Positions 1 through 8,148 of a stretch of DNA of 12,244 nucleotides are shown here, piece after piece. Below the pieces are notes generated by a model. That model saw only the letters and a program-made list of their open reading frames with translations, made no database searches and was not told the DNA's origin. The position numbers and the translations under genes were made by a program. The stretch comes from an uncultured Lachnospiraceae bacterium (GTDB taxonomy: Bacteria > Bacillota_A > Clostridia > Lachnospirales > Lachnospiraceae): assembly GCA_900555005.1 (NCBI GenBank), contig USJM01000038.1, forward strand, positions 1 to 12,244, given 5' to 3'. Numbering within the stretch: position 1 is the first letter of the stretch; each line of letters opens with the position of its first letter.

Positions 1-100
1 AATTCGTTGTCCGCATTTTGCGCAATCAGTACAGAGGCCGTGCATCCGCTGTCTGTGAGCATCAGCTGCTTTGGATGATTGATTAAACAGGTGAAAATAA
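1..100. other. Left edge, no assignable gene
   Basis: No gene can be assigned here. On the plus strand one frame is open from base 3 to a TAA at 84-86 and ends in residues ...VCEHQLLWMID; it could be the tail of an upstream gene, but I do not recognise it. A second plus frame is cysteine-rich (RCPHFAQSVQRPCIRC) and stops at TGA 56-58. A minus-strand frame is also open through the whole stretch. Fewer than 30 codons are visible in any of them, so none can be preferred. Confidence 0.3.
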
Positions 101-616
101 ATGACCAGAGAACAATATGAACAGGCTGAGTCTTTCTGGGTTCGCAAGGACGAAACAGAAAAGAAGTTGGACCAGGATGCATTATATGACTGGATTGACA
201 GGTTTTTAACATCGCACAAGGTCCTCGCGCTGGCAACGGCCACGGAAGATTTTGTCCGCTGCACACCATTGGAGTACAGCTGGCATGATGGAGCGCTCTG
301 GATCTTTACAGAGGGCGGACTTAAATTCAGAGCGTTGAAAGAGAATCAGCATGTTGCGGCGGCGGTATTTGAGGCAAATGCTTCCTTCGGCGGTTTGAAA
401 TCCTTGCAGATCGAGGGAACAGCGAAACTGATCGAGCCATTCTCGGGAGAATACGAACAGGCAGCAGCATTCCGTAAAATTCCGCTGGAAGCTTTAAAGA
501 AGCTGAAGGAACCGATGTGGCTTATAAAAATTGAACCATCGGAAATCACCTGCCTGAATTCAGACTTTAAAAAGGGTGGGCACGGCAGCAGGCAGATATA
601 CAACGTGAAAAAGTGA
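101..616 (+). CDS. Pyridoxamine 5'-phosphate oxidase-like FMN-binding split-barrel protein
   Basis: A complete 171-residue protein of the PNPOx-like split-barrel flavoprotein superfamily. The family signature is the order of parts: an N-terminal helix (DALYDWIDRFL), a first strand (VLALATATEDFVRCTPLEYSW), a second strand pair with GALWIFTEGGLKFRALKEN, then the VAAAVFEA and SLQIEGTAKLI strands and a C-terminal MWLIKIEPSEI strand. Such proteins bind FMN or F420/haem and act in the cytoplasm as small oxidoreductases; members of this length are rarely true vitamin B6 enzymes, so substrate is unknown. The ATG at 101 has an AGGTG at 89-93, 7 bases upstream. The AraC gene starts about 65 bases downstream on the same strand, so co-transcription is possible, but no functional link to sugar use is evident. 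Family call is firm; function is not. Confidence 0.8.
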   Translation: MTREQYEQAESFWVRKDETEKKLDQDALYDWIDRFLTSHKVLALATATEDFVRCTPLEYSWHDGALWIFTEGGLKFRALKENQHVAAAVFEANASFGGLKSLQIEGTAKLIEPFSGEYEQAAAFRKIPLEALKKLKEPMWLIKIEPSEITCLNSDFKKGGHGSRQIYNVKK

Positions 617-680
617 TATCCGATGGTACCAAGAGCAGATGTCACAGGTGTAATAAATCGGATGCAGGGGATATACATTG

Positions 681-1610
681 ATGGCCGATCAACAGGAAAA
701 GTACACGCTGGAGAGTGTCGATTACGGCTCGCAGCTTCGCGGGAAATCATTTGTTACCTCCATTGGATTCAGTGCGTGGCACTGGCATTACGAATATGAA
801 CTGATGCTGGTTCTGAAGGGGAAGGTGACACTCCGGTCAGAGAAGTGGACAGGACCTGTTACAGAGGGAAATCTCGTGCTTGTAAACTCAAAAGAGCTGC
901 ATTCTATTGTTGGCGGGAATGAGGCAAATCTCTGTGGGTTTGTACAGTTAAGCCCGGATCTTTTCAGAAGCGGGACGGAGGACAAGCGGCAGTTCAGGTT
1001 TTTTCTGAACAGTATGAATCAGGATGAGCAGCCGGAAGAAGGAATTGTATCCATCCGGAACCATGTGTCGAGAATCCTGATGTGTACGCTCATCGAGCAG
1101 GAGCAGACAGTATACAGGCTTCGGGGAGAAATGTATAGTCTGGTAGCAGATCTGGTGGAGGGTGCAGATTATGACATCCTTATGAGACGGCAGAAGGAAG
1201 AAACAGGGTCTGAAGAGCTTCTGGATATGATCGACTACATTCGCCGGCATGCAGCAGAAGACCATCTGAGTGCGATGCTGGCACATGAGTTTGGAGTCGG
1301 GGAGAAGACGCTCTATCGCTATTTCAAGGCCGGACTTGGGATGTCCGTACGGGATTTCACAGAGGAAATGAGAGTCCAGCAGGCTAGAAAACTTCTGCGG
1401 ACGACCGACCATGACATGCCTTTTATCATCGATGCCTGTGGATTTGGATCGGAAAAAACATTCTACAGATCATTCCAGAAATTGACCGGCCAGACCCCGC
1501 TCAGCTACAGAAAATCAGATGGCGGAGACACCGGACATGCAGAGGTTCGGGGATATCTGGATTACGAGAGATACGAAGCGCTCGACCTGTTGAAAGGATT
1601 TCTTTCATGA
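681..1610 (+). CDS. AraC-family transcriptional regulator (cupin sensor + double HTH)
   Basis: A 309-residue AraC/XylS-type regulator. The N-terminal ~100 residues form the cupin-like sugar-sensing domain (WHWHYEYELMLVLKGKVTL, then LVNSKELHSI). The C-terminal ~100 residues are the two-HTH DNA-binding domain: the first HTH includes LAHEFGVGEKTLYRYFKA, the second ends in CGFGSEKTFYRSFQKLTGQ followed by TPLSYRK, the classic AraC signature. A ~30-residue tail follows. ATG 681 is preceded directly by a TTG (678); an AGGGG at 666-670 lies 10 bases from the ATG and 7 from the TTG, so a TTG start one codon earlier is possible. The stop overlaps the GH3 start (ATGA, 1607-1610), implying translational coupling. 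By position it is the likely local activator or repressor of the glycosidase/transporter genes, responding to a sugar; this is inference. Confidence 0.9.
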   Translation: MADQQEKYTLESVDYGSQLRGKSFVTSIGFSAWHWHYEYELMLVLKGKVTLRSEKWTGPVTEGNLVLVNSKELHSIVGGNEANLCGFVQLSPDLFRSGTEDKRQFRFFLNSMNQDEQPEEGIVSIRNHVSRILMCTLIEQEQTVYRLRGEMYSLVADLVEGADYDILMRRQKEETGSEELLDMIDYIRRHAAEDHLSAMLAHEFGVGEKTLYRYFKAGLGMSVRDFTEEMRVQQARKLLRTTDHDMPFIIDACGFGSEKTFYRSFQKLTGQTPLSYRKSDGGDTGHAEVRGYLDYERYEALDLLKGFLS

Positions 1611-3681
1611 AGCCGGAATGGATTGTGCAGAATATGTCACTTGAGGAAAAGGTGCATCTGATGAGCGGACGGGCTGACCGTTCCAGAATCCATGGCGCGC
1701 TCAAGGGAACATTATCGGAACATTATAATGAAAAGCCCTACGTGGCAGGGGGCAATGACAGACTTCATGTGCCGGAGATCAGATTCTGCGATGGGCCGAG
1801 AGGTGTCGTCTGCGGCAGAGGGAAAGCCACCTGTTTTCCTGTCCCGATGGTTCGGGCAGCCGGCTTCAATCCGGATCTGGAGGAAAAAATCGGGACAGCG
1901 GTTGCGCAGGAGGTGCAGCAGTTCGGAGCCAATTTCTATGGCGGGGTCTGCATCAATTACCTCTATCATCCGGGATGGGGGCGGGCACAGGAAACGTACG
2001 GGGAAGATGATTTTCTGCTCGGAGAGGTGGGCGGGGCGATGGTCAGGGGTGTCCAGAGCGCAGGCGTCATTGCCTGCCTGAAACATTTCGCCTTTAATCA
2101 GATGGAAAATCAGCGCTTCCGCGTGAATGTGCGCTGCGATCGTCTGCGGACGGAACGGGAAGTGTTCCTGCGGCACTTTGAGAAATGCATCCGCCGAGAC
2201 CATGCAGGAGCTGTCATGAGTGCCTATAACGCCTACAATGGCGTGATGTGCGGACACAGCCGTTATCTGCTTCATGATGTCTTGAAGGAGGAGTGGGGGT
2301 TTCAGGGCTTTCTTATCAGTGATTTTACCTGGGGCGTGAAGGACACTGTTGCAGCTGCGCTGGCAGGCCAGACGGTTGAAATGGCAGACACCAAATTCTA
2401 TGGTGAAAAACTGGTGGAAGCAGTCCGCAAGGGGCTCGTTCCGGAGTCTGTGATTGACGATGCGGCGCTCCGCATTGTCCGAACCATGAAATCATTTGAA
2501 AAGATTTCCATGGAATCGGGAAAGAGAAAAAGACTGAAGAAGGGAGAGATCCGGGAGCTGGCCCTTCAGTCTGCGGAGGAGGGAATCGTCCTGCTGAAGA
2601 ACGAAGGGAATGTGCTTCCATTTTCGAAGAGAAGGCTCCACACGATCGCAGTGTTCGGGGAGCTGGCTGAAGAAGGGAACCAGGGAGACAGAGGTTCTGC
2701 AAGAGTGTATCCGGAGCACGTTGTCTCTCCGCTCGAAGGGCTGATGAAGCTGGTAAATGGGACGACAGATGTCATCTATTATCGCGGGCATAATATCGCT
2801 CACGCAAAACGTCTTGCAGATGAAGCGGATTGTGTGATCGTGATCGCAGGATTGACATACCTGGATGAGGGAGAAGCCCTCTCGAAAGATCAGTTTACGG
2901 CTGAGCGGGGAACTTCAGTCGGAGGGGACCGGGAAGGCAGACTGCGTCTGCATGATGGAGATGAGAAGCTTTTGAATGAAATCGGCAAAGTCAATCCCAA
3001 TACTGCCGTTGTCATGATATCCGGATCGACCGTGATTCCGGGGAAATGGATCAGCCAGGTGCCGGCCTTACTATGGGCGGGCTATGGCGGCCAGGAAGGC
3101 GGCCATGCGATCGCCCGCGTTCTGTTTGGCGAGGCTGAACCTGGCGGAAGGCTTCCATATACAATCCCGCAGCGGGAGGAAGATCTGCCGGATCTGGACT
3201 TTGAAGCGACAGAGGTGACATATCAGTATTACAGTGGATACCGGAAGCTTGCACATGACGGGATCAGAGCCATGTATCCGTTTGGGTATGGATTGTCTTA
3301 TACTTCCTTTTCGTTGTCTGATGTATCGGTCAGGAAGGGAGAGATTACGTCCGATGGGAAGACGGAAGGAGAAACGGAATGGAACGACGCCCCGGTTCTC
3401 ACTGTTTTTTGTCATATCAGCAATACCGGAAAAAGACGCGGCTCCACCGTGTGCAGGTGTATGTGGAAACCGCGAGGTGTCCTGTACCGGCTTTGAAAGG
3501 ATTTCTGAAGGTAACGCTGGAAGCCGGAACTGGCAGGGATATTCAGATTCCGGTTTCCTGCGATGATCTGAAGTATTTTGATGAAAAGGAACGTGCTTTC
3601 AGGCTGGAGCATGGGAATTTCAGCATTCATGTCGGATTTAGTTCAGAACAGATTGTATGGAGTGGGATGGTGAAAAGGTAA
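1607..3681 (+). pseudogene. Glycoside hydrolase family 3 (beta-glucosidase/beta-xylosidase type), one-base frameshift
   Basis: GH3 enzymes remove terminal beta-linked glucose, xylose or other sugars with retention. The order is a TIM-barrel domain (about residues 1-290), an alpha/beta sandwich (about 320-540) and a C-terminal fibronectin-III-like domain. Visible motifs are DGPRGV (Asp62), GWGRAQETYGEDDF, LKHFAFNQ (Lys159-His160), MSAYNAYNG, and GFLISDF with the probable nucleophile Asp239. The acid/base Glu is probably in DEGEA (Glu421 or 423). AAAGGA at 1593-1598 precedes the ATG. The frame opened at 1607 stops at 3496, but the domain-3 consensus NTGKRRGSTV is followed in the -1 frame by VQVYVET, ALKGFLKVTLEAG and FSIHVGFSS, ending at TAA 3679-3681. 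One missing base near 3449-3453 explains this; repaired, the protein is about 691 residues, normal for the family. The first reading alone gives 629 residues with a scrambled tail. No signal peptide is seen, so it acts on imported oligosaccharides. Confidence 0.88.
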
Positions 3682-3708
3682 AGGCATCCCCCTTCAGAAA
3701 GAGCACTT

Positions 3709-3752
3709 CCATCAGCTGACGCAGGTGCGCAGGCAGCTGGTGGTATTTTTTT
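3709..3752 (+). terminator. Rho-independent terminator after the GH3 gene
   Basis: A 10-bp stem (CCATCAGCTG at 3709-3718 with CAGCTGGTGG at 3734-3743, one G-U pair) closes a 15-base loop. It is followed by TA and seven T at 3746-3752. It lies 28 bases after the repaired GH3 stop. It would separate, at least partly, the AraC-GH3 transcript from the GH43-transporter transcript. Confidence 0.72.
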
Positions 3753-3860
3753 GTCCAATTTTGACAGTGGGTATTCCGGATGTGACAGCAGAAGGAGCAG
3801 AGATACTTCTATACTTGTATGCATCAGAACGAAAGGAAAAGACAAAAGAGGAACAGAAAG
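3753..3860 (+). other. Intergenic leader of the GH43 gene
   Basis: Because a terminator lies just upstream, a promoter for GH43 is expected here. A perfect TTGACA occurs at 3761-3766, but no good -10 lies 16-18 bases downstream; TATACT at 3810-3815 is too far away and lacks its own -35. An activator-dependent promoter with a weak core, driven by the neighbouring AraC protein, would fit but is inference. Confidence 0.25.
3847..3851 (+). promoter_or_regulatory. Ribosome binding site deciding the GH43 start
   Basis: AGAGG lies 9 bases before GTG 3861. The upstream in-frame ATG 3819 would add a lysine/arginine-rich stretch foreign to GH43 N-termini, and its nearest AGGAG (3793-3797 region) is about 21 bases away. 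ATG 3876, five codons further in, is the other option. Confidence 0.5.
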
Positions 3861-5312
3861 GTGAAAAATCTGGTAATGAATCCATATCTCCCCTTGGATG
3901 AACACATTCCGGACGGGGAGCCTCATGTGTTTCAGGACAGGCTGTATCTGTTTGGCAGTCACGACCGGGAGAATGGGAAAGAATTTTGTGAGTTGGACTA
4001 TGTGACGTGGTCAGCCCCGGCAGATGATTTGTCTGACTGGAGGTATGAGGGCGTTATCTACAGGAAAGACCAGGATCCATATAATCCGGAAAAGCTTCCG
4101 ATGTATGCCCCGGACGTCGTGCAGGGACGGGATGGCAGGTATTATCTTTACTACTGCATCAAATTCCAGGACAGCATCCATGCTGCAGTCTCTGACAAGC
4201 CCCAGGGACCATATAAATTCTATGGACAGGTACACTATAAAGACGGCAGGGTGATGAGCGAGAACCAGCCGTACGATCCGTCTGTCATCTGTACGGAGGA
4301 AGGAAATTATCTGTACTTTGGATTTGCGCCCTGCATGATCAACATCCCAAGATACAAGTCACAGGATCTGAAGGGGTGCTCTGTCGTCAGGCTGGCAGAT
4401 GATATGCTGACTGTTCTGGAGGGACCGGAGGTCGTTCTGCCATCAGAGAACTATGCAGCCGGGACGTCATTTGAGTCGGATCCGTACTTTGAGGGACCGT
4501 CGATCAGAAAAATTCACGGCATTTATTACCTGATTTATTCCTCCGTCCATACCCATCGGCTCTGTTATGCAACAAGCAGCAGACCGATGAGCGGATTTCA
4601 GTACAGAGGCTGCATCATATCCAGCACAGATGTCGGGTACAAGGGGCGCAGGGAAGAGGATCAGCTGAACAGTGGAGGAAACAACCACGGAGGACTCGTG
4701 GAGGTGAACGGGCAGTGGTATATCTTCTACCACCGGCACACCTCCCTCACTCAGTATAACCGGCAGGCCTGCGCAGAGCGTGTTTTCATTAAGGAAGACG
4801 GATCCATACCGCAGGTCTGTGTGACAACCAGTGGTCTGAATGCAAAGCGGCTTCCGGGCGTGGGCGTCTATCCGGCGGTCTATTGCTGCAATCTGACAAA
4901 TGGACATATGGGCGCTTTGAATTCCCTGGGACGTTCCAATAAGGAGGCGGACTTCCCCTATCTGACAAGTGATGAGGACGGAAGGTATGTATCCAATATT
5001 TCGTCTGGGACGATCGTCGGATATAAGTATTTCGATCTCGGGAAAACGCATAAAATCCAGATCCGTTACCGGGGGACAGGCGGGAACCATGCAGATGGGG
5101 TGATCCGGGTCCTCACGGAGATTGACGCACCGGATACGGCATGCAGAGGAGAGATCTGCGTGAAGACGGAAGCTTCAAACGGAACTGTACCGGGAAATAC
5201 GTTCATGAAGGCTGTGGGAGGAGTTCAGTTCCAGGATGATGACCGGGAACTCTATTTCCGATATGTCGGAAACGGAGCCATTGACCTCATGGAAATAGAA
5301 CTGATGGAGTGA
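3861..5312 (+). CDS. Glycoside hydrolase family 43 (beta-xylosidase / alpha-L-arabinofuranosidase type) with C-terminal CBM6-like domain
   Basis: A 483-residue inverting glycosidase of GH43, which hydrolyses xylose- or arabinose-containing oligosaccharides. The five-bladed propeller spans about residues 1-310. Catalytic residues by family pattern are Asp18 in IPDGEPHVF (general base), Asp85 in YAPDVV (pKa modulator) and Glu211 in FEGPSIRK (general acid). SGGNNHGGLVEVNGQWYIFYHRH is cut here to its key parts: NNHGG and WYIFYHRH, both typical. The last ~130 residues (from DFPYLTSDEDGRYVSN through FDLGKTHKIQIRYRG to YVGNGAIDLMEIEL) form a jelly-roll resembling a CBM6 carbohydrate-binding module. 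No signal peptide is visible, so it acts in the cytoplasm on imported sugars. The chosen GTG start puts NPYLPLDEHIPDGEP near the N-terminus, as in relatives. The transporter follows after 46 bases, so the two are probably one operon. Exact substrate cannot be read from sequence. Confidence 0.88.
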   Translation: MKNLVMNPYLPLDEHIPDGEPHVFQDRLYLFGSHDRENGKEFCELDYVTWSAPADDLSDWRYEGVIYRKDQDPYNPEKLPMYAPDVVQGRDGRYYLYYCIKFQDSIHAAVSDKPQGPYKFYGQVHYKDGRVMSENQPYDPSVICTEEGNYLYFGFAPCMINIPRYKSQDLKGCSVVRLADDMLTVLEGPEVVLPSENYAAGTSFESDPYFEGPSIRKIHGIYYLIYSSVHTHRLCYATSSRPMSGFQYRGCIISSTDVGYKGRREEDQLNSGGNNHGGLVEVNGQWYIFYHRHTSLTQYNRQACAERVFIKEDGSIPQVCVTTSGLNAKRLPGVGVYPAVYCCNLTNGHMGALNSLGRSNKEADFPYLTSDEDGRYVSNISSGTIVGYKYFDLGKTHKIQIRYRGTGGNHADGVIRVLTEIDAPDTACRGEICVKTEASNGTVPGNTFMKAVGGVQFQDDDRELYFRYVGNGAIDLMEIELME

Positions 5313-5358
5313 ACACTGCGGCAGGGCATACAGAAAACAATCACAGGAGGAAATCAAG

Positions 5359-6753
5359 ATGAACAAGTATGCTGGAAAACGGCCGGGGTTCGGCGAGAAG
5401 ATCGCTTTTGCCCTGGGGGATGGTGGATGTAATTTTGTCTGGACGACGCTGGGATCGTTCCTGACCGTCTATTACACCGACAATGTTGGCATTGCAGCGG
5501 CAACGATTGGAACGATGATGCTGCTGGCAAGATTGCTGGATGGAATTTCAGATCTGATCATGGGAGCGATTATTGACCGTACGCATACCCGGTGGGGAAA
5601 AGCACGCCCATGGATCTTATGGTCTGCGATCCCAATGGGGGTCGGGCTGGTGCTGATGTTCTCCGTTCCGTCATCGCTTTCGTCGAACGGAAAAGTGGCG
5701 TACGCCTTTATCTCTTACGTATTGATGGCTGCCGTTGTCTATACGGCCTGCAACCTGGCATACAATACGCTGCTTGCCCTGTTCTCCCCGGAGCGGAAAG
5801 ACCGCATACAGGCGAGTTCCTTCCGGTTCTTCTGCACGATGGCGACGGTCTTGTTCATCAATTACAATACCATGAACTTTGTGGGAAAATTCGGATGGAC
5901 AGGAATGGCTTCGATCTTCGGCGCAATTGCGGTCGTCATGCTTCTAATCACATTTTTCTTCACCAGGGAGCGTAACAACCAGGAGATCGAAAAAGACGTT
6001 GACCAGACCTTCGTCGATACAGAGAAAAAGAAAAAAGCACAGAAACTGTCTGTCGGAAAGTCATTTGCCTATCTGTTTAAGAATAAGTACTTCCTGCTTT
6101 TAACGCTGATCTTCGTTGTGAACTATACGGCGCTGGGCGTGAATAATGGACTTCGGATTTATTATGCTAGAGATGTGCTGGGCAATGTAGGCCTCATGGG
6201 AACCCTGACACTTTGCTTCATCCTTCCGAAGATGATCGGCAACCTGGTTTACCCGTATATTGTGAAGGTGCTTGGAAACTGGAGATCCATGGTCATCGGC
6301 TATATCGTTGAGATTGCAGGAGTCCTGCTGATGGCAGTCCTCCCGACATCTGCGGCGGCAGCATTCACAGGACTGATCTTGCTTGGAATTGGCGGAATCC
6401 CTCATAATGCCGGACTTTTTGCAATGGTAGCGGATGTCGTAGACTACGGAGAGTGGAAGACAGGTGTCAGGCTGGACGGGCTTACAAACTCTGCAACATC
6501 CTTCGGCATGAAAGTTGGCGCAGGACTTGGCTCCGCGATTGTCGGCTGGGGACTCGCATGGGCAGCATATGAAGGAAAACGGACAGCGCAGAAGGTCGCG
6601 CAGACCGCAATGACCATTGCCCGCATCAAGAGCGCATATACGATCATTCCGGTCATCCTATTTGCAATCGGTCTTGTCGCTCTGCTTTTCTGCAACCTTG
6701 ATAAGATCGCACCGCAGATGGAAAAAGATCTTGCGGCAAAACGTGCAGAGTAA
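5359..6753 (+). CDS. GPH-family sugar:cation symporter (MelB/XynP-like)
   Basis: A 464-residue inner-membrane transporter of the glycoside-pentoside-hexuronide:cation symporter family, with about twelve hydrophobic segments. It starts with the family N-terminus (EKIAFALGDGGCNFVW) and carries the conserved motif LARLLDGISDLIMG followed by IIDRTHTRWGKARPW. Asp61 and Asp65 correspond in position to the cation-site aspartates of MelB. A hydrophilic central loop (about residues 200-230, rich in Lys/Glu) separates the two six-helix halves. The second half contains GIGGIPHN and DVVDYGEWKTGVRLDG, also typical. AGGAGG at 5345-5350 lies 8 bases from the ATG. It probably brings in the xylo- or arabino-oligosaccharides that the adjoining GH43 and GH3 enzymes split; the coupling ion (Na+ or H+) and the substrate are inferred. 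A terminator follows directly. Confidence 0.9.
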   Translation: MNKYAGKRPGFGEKIAFALGDGGCNFVWTTLGSFLTVYYTDNVGIAAATIGTMMLLARLLDGISDLIMGAIIDRTHTRWGKARPWILWSAIPMGVGLVLMFSVPSSLSSNGKVAYAFISYVLMAAVVYTACNLAYNTLLALFSPERKDRIQASSFRFFCTMATVLFINYNTMNFVGKFGWTGMASIFGAIAVVMLLITFFFTRERNNQEIEKDVDQTFVDTEKKKKAQKLSVGKSFAYLFKNKYFLLLTLIFVVNYTALGVNNGLRIYYARDVLGNVGLMGTLTLCFILPKMIGNLVYPYIVKVLGNWRSMVIGYIVEIAGVLLMAVLPTSAAAAFTGLILLGIGGIPHNAGLFAMVADVVDYGEWKTGVRLDGLTNSATSFGMKVGAGLGSAIVGWGLAWAAYEGKRTAQKVAQTAMTIARIKSAYTIIPVILFAIGLVALLFCNLDKIAPQMEKDLAAKRAE

Positions 6754-6765
6754 AATCTGACGTCG

Positions 6766-6810
6766 AAGCCTGTACAAACTGCAGATCGCAAGTTTGTACA
6801 GGCTTTTGTT
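6766..6810 (+). terminator. Strong rho-independent terminator after the symporter
   Basis: A perfect 15-bp inverted repeat (6766-6780 with 6791-6805) closes a 10-base loop and runs into TTTTGTT. It begins 12 bases after the symporter stop and ends the sugar-utilisation block. The stem starts AAG and ends CTT, so it could also work weakly in the other direction. Confidence 0.88.
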
Positions 6811-6964
6811 GTATTGAAAAGTCGGGATCGCAAGGATTTACAAAGTCGATACAGATTTTTTAACTATCGTTTCCTAAACAGAAGTATTACACTTGATACA
6901 AATGAAATGTAATGATCGATCAATGAGAATGTTACAAAATCAGACAAGAAAGAGAGGACATGAC
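6811..6964 (+). other. Intergenic leader of the esterase gene
   Basis: About 150 A+T-richer bases between the terminator and the esterase. A promoter is expected because transcription should stop upstream. Candidates are weak: TTGAAA at 6814-6819 with TTTACA at 6837-6842 (17-base spacer), and an isolated TTGATA at 6893-6898 without a matching -10. AGAGAGG at 6951-6957, 7 bases before ATG 6965, is a good ribosome binding site and excludes the earlier in-frame ATG at 6893. Confidence 0.35.
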
Positions 6965-8103
6965 ATGGGAGCAATCGGTATTGAGCAGCGCTGGGCGACT
7001 CAACGGATGAGAACAGTCTGGAAAATCAATGACAATCGCAGGGACGCAGGGCTGCAGTATCCTGATGATGTGGTTTGGGCAGAGAACTTGTTGTATGGTC
7101 CGTACGGAAACTGGAACCTGCTGGATATTTATTACCCTAAATCAGCAGTAAAGATTCTTGATGAAAAAACTCACAATGGGTTTCATGTCATCGGATCCGA
7201 TGGTAACCGGAAGCGGGTACAGGTAATCGAAAAGCTTCCGGTCATTTTTGATATTCATGGCGGAGGATGGCAGTACGGGGACAAGGAGTTATACAGGCAT
7301 TATAACATCGCATTAGCCCGGCACGGATTTGCAGTGATCGGGTTCAATTACAGGCTCGCCCCTGAAGATTGCTTCCCTGCGGCATTCACAGATGTCAACA
7401 GAGCAATGAACTGGGTGGCAGGAAACGGGGAGCACTTTGGGCTTGACCTGAACCGTGTGTTCATGGTTGGAGACTCTGCGGGTGGTCAGAGGCATCCTGG
7501 TATGCAACTCTACTCAGCAGTCAAAGATTCAGAGATGTTTACCTGGAGAAGTTTCCTCTGTCAGGCAACGGAGAGACAGCGGCTTTTACATGGGAGGAAT
7601 ATGCACGTCAAGATGTGGGAGACGCTTTTGATCCGGAAACGACAGAAAATATCCCTGATGAGAACATGCAACCGGATGAAACATACCAGTTTAATGTCCC
7701 ATACGATCAACTCCGCCTTCGGGGAGTAGCGTTAAACTGTGGCATCTACAAAATGAGAGAGTCCCTTCAGGGCGGAGAAGTTGACAATGCCTTTGTTCAG
7801 TTTCTGGGGGATCTCTATGAAAGCAGGAAAGAGGATGTCAAGGAATTGGTGGATGCCTGGAATTTCATGGATGAAAATTTCCCGCCAGCATTCGTCATGA
7901 CAGCTGCGAATGATTTTCTGAGGGATTGCGCAGCTCCTCTGCACGATCACCTGAGCCGACTTGGAGTAAAGTGTGAACTGCATCTGTACGGGAAGCCGGA
8001 GCAGACATACATGGGACATGTCTTCCATGTAAACCAAAAGCTGGATGAGGCTCATCAGTGCAATGAGGATGAATGTGAATTCTTCAAAGGGCTTTTTGCC
8101 TGA
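6965..8103 (+). pseudogene. Alpha/beta-hydrolase (HSL/BD-FAE-type esterase), one-base frameshift
   Basis: A serine esterase of the alpha/beta-hydrolase-3 type. It shows the oxyanion-hole motif HGGG (residues 98-101, in VIFDIHGGGWQYG), then GFNYRLAPEDCFPAAFTDV, and the nucleophile elbow GDSAGGQ with Ser171. Right after Gln175 the first frame loses all similarity (it stops at 7729), while the frame shifted by one base continues with the expected ASWYATLLSSQ and runs to TGA 8103. In that part TAANDFLRD probably supplies the catalytic Asp and MGHVFHVN the His. One base is missing at 7490-7491 (expected Gln-x-Ala-Ser); repaired, the protein is about 379 residues. No signal peptide is visible. Next to a hemicellulose locus such an enzyme could remove acetyl or other acyl groups from oligosaccharides, but it lies beyond a strong terminator, so the link is tentative. 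The GNAT gene starts 45 bases downstream. Confidence 0.82.
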
Positions 8104-8148
8104 ATGATTGTTGGCTGTTATACGTTTTACATGCAAAGGAGATTATCG

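Noticed and set aside
1..5. Window begins with AATTC, as an EcoRI-cut end would
   Set aside because: Five bases at an arbitrary window edge are not evidence of cloning.
1..100. Minus-strand peptide with MLTDSGCTASVLIAQN as the start of a divergent gene
   Set aside because: No ribosome binding site is visible upstream of its ATG, and only 20 codons are available, so it cannot be supported.
3428..3455. Programmed -1 ribosomal frameshift in GH3, at the A-run 3430-3434
   Set aside because: Shifting at the A-run would replace the consensus RRGSTV by unrelated residues, so the break is later, near 3449-3453, where no slippery heptamer exists.
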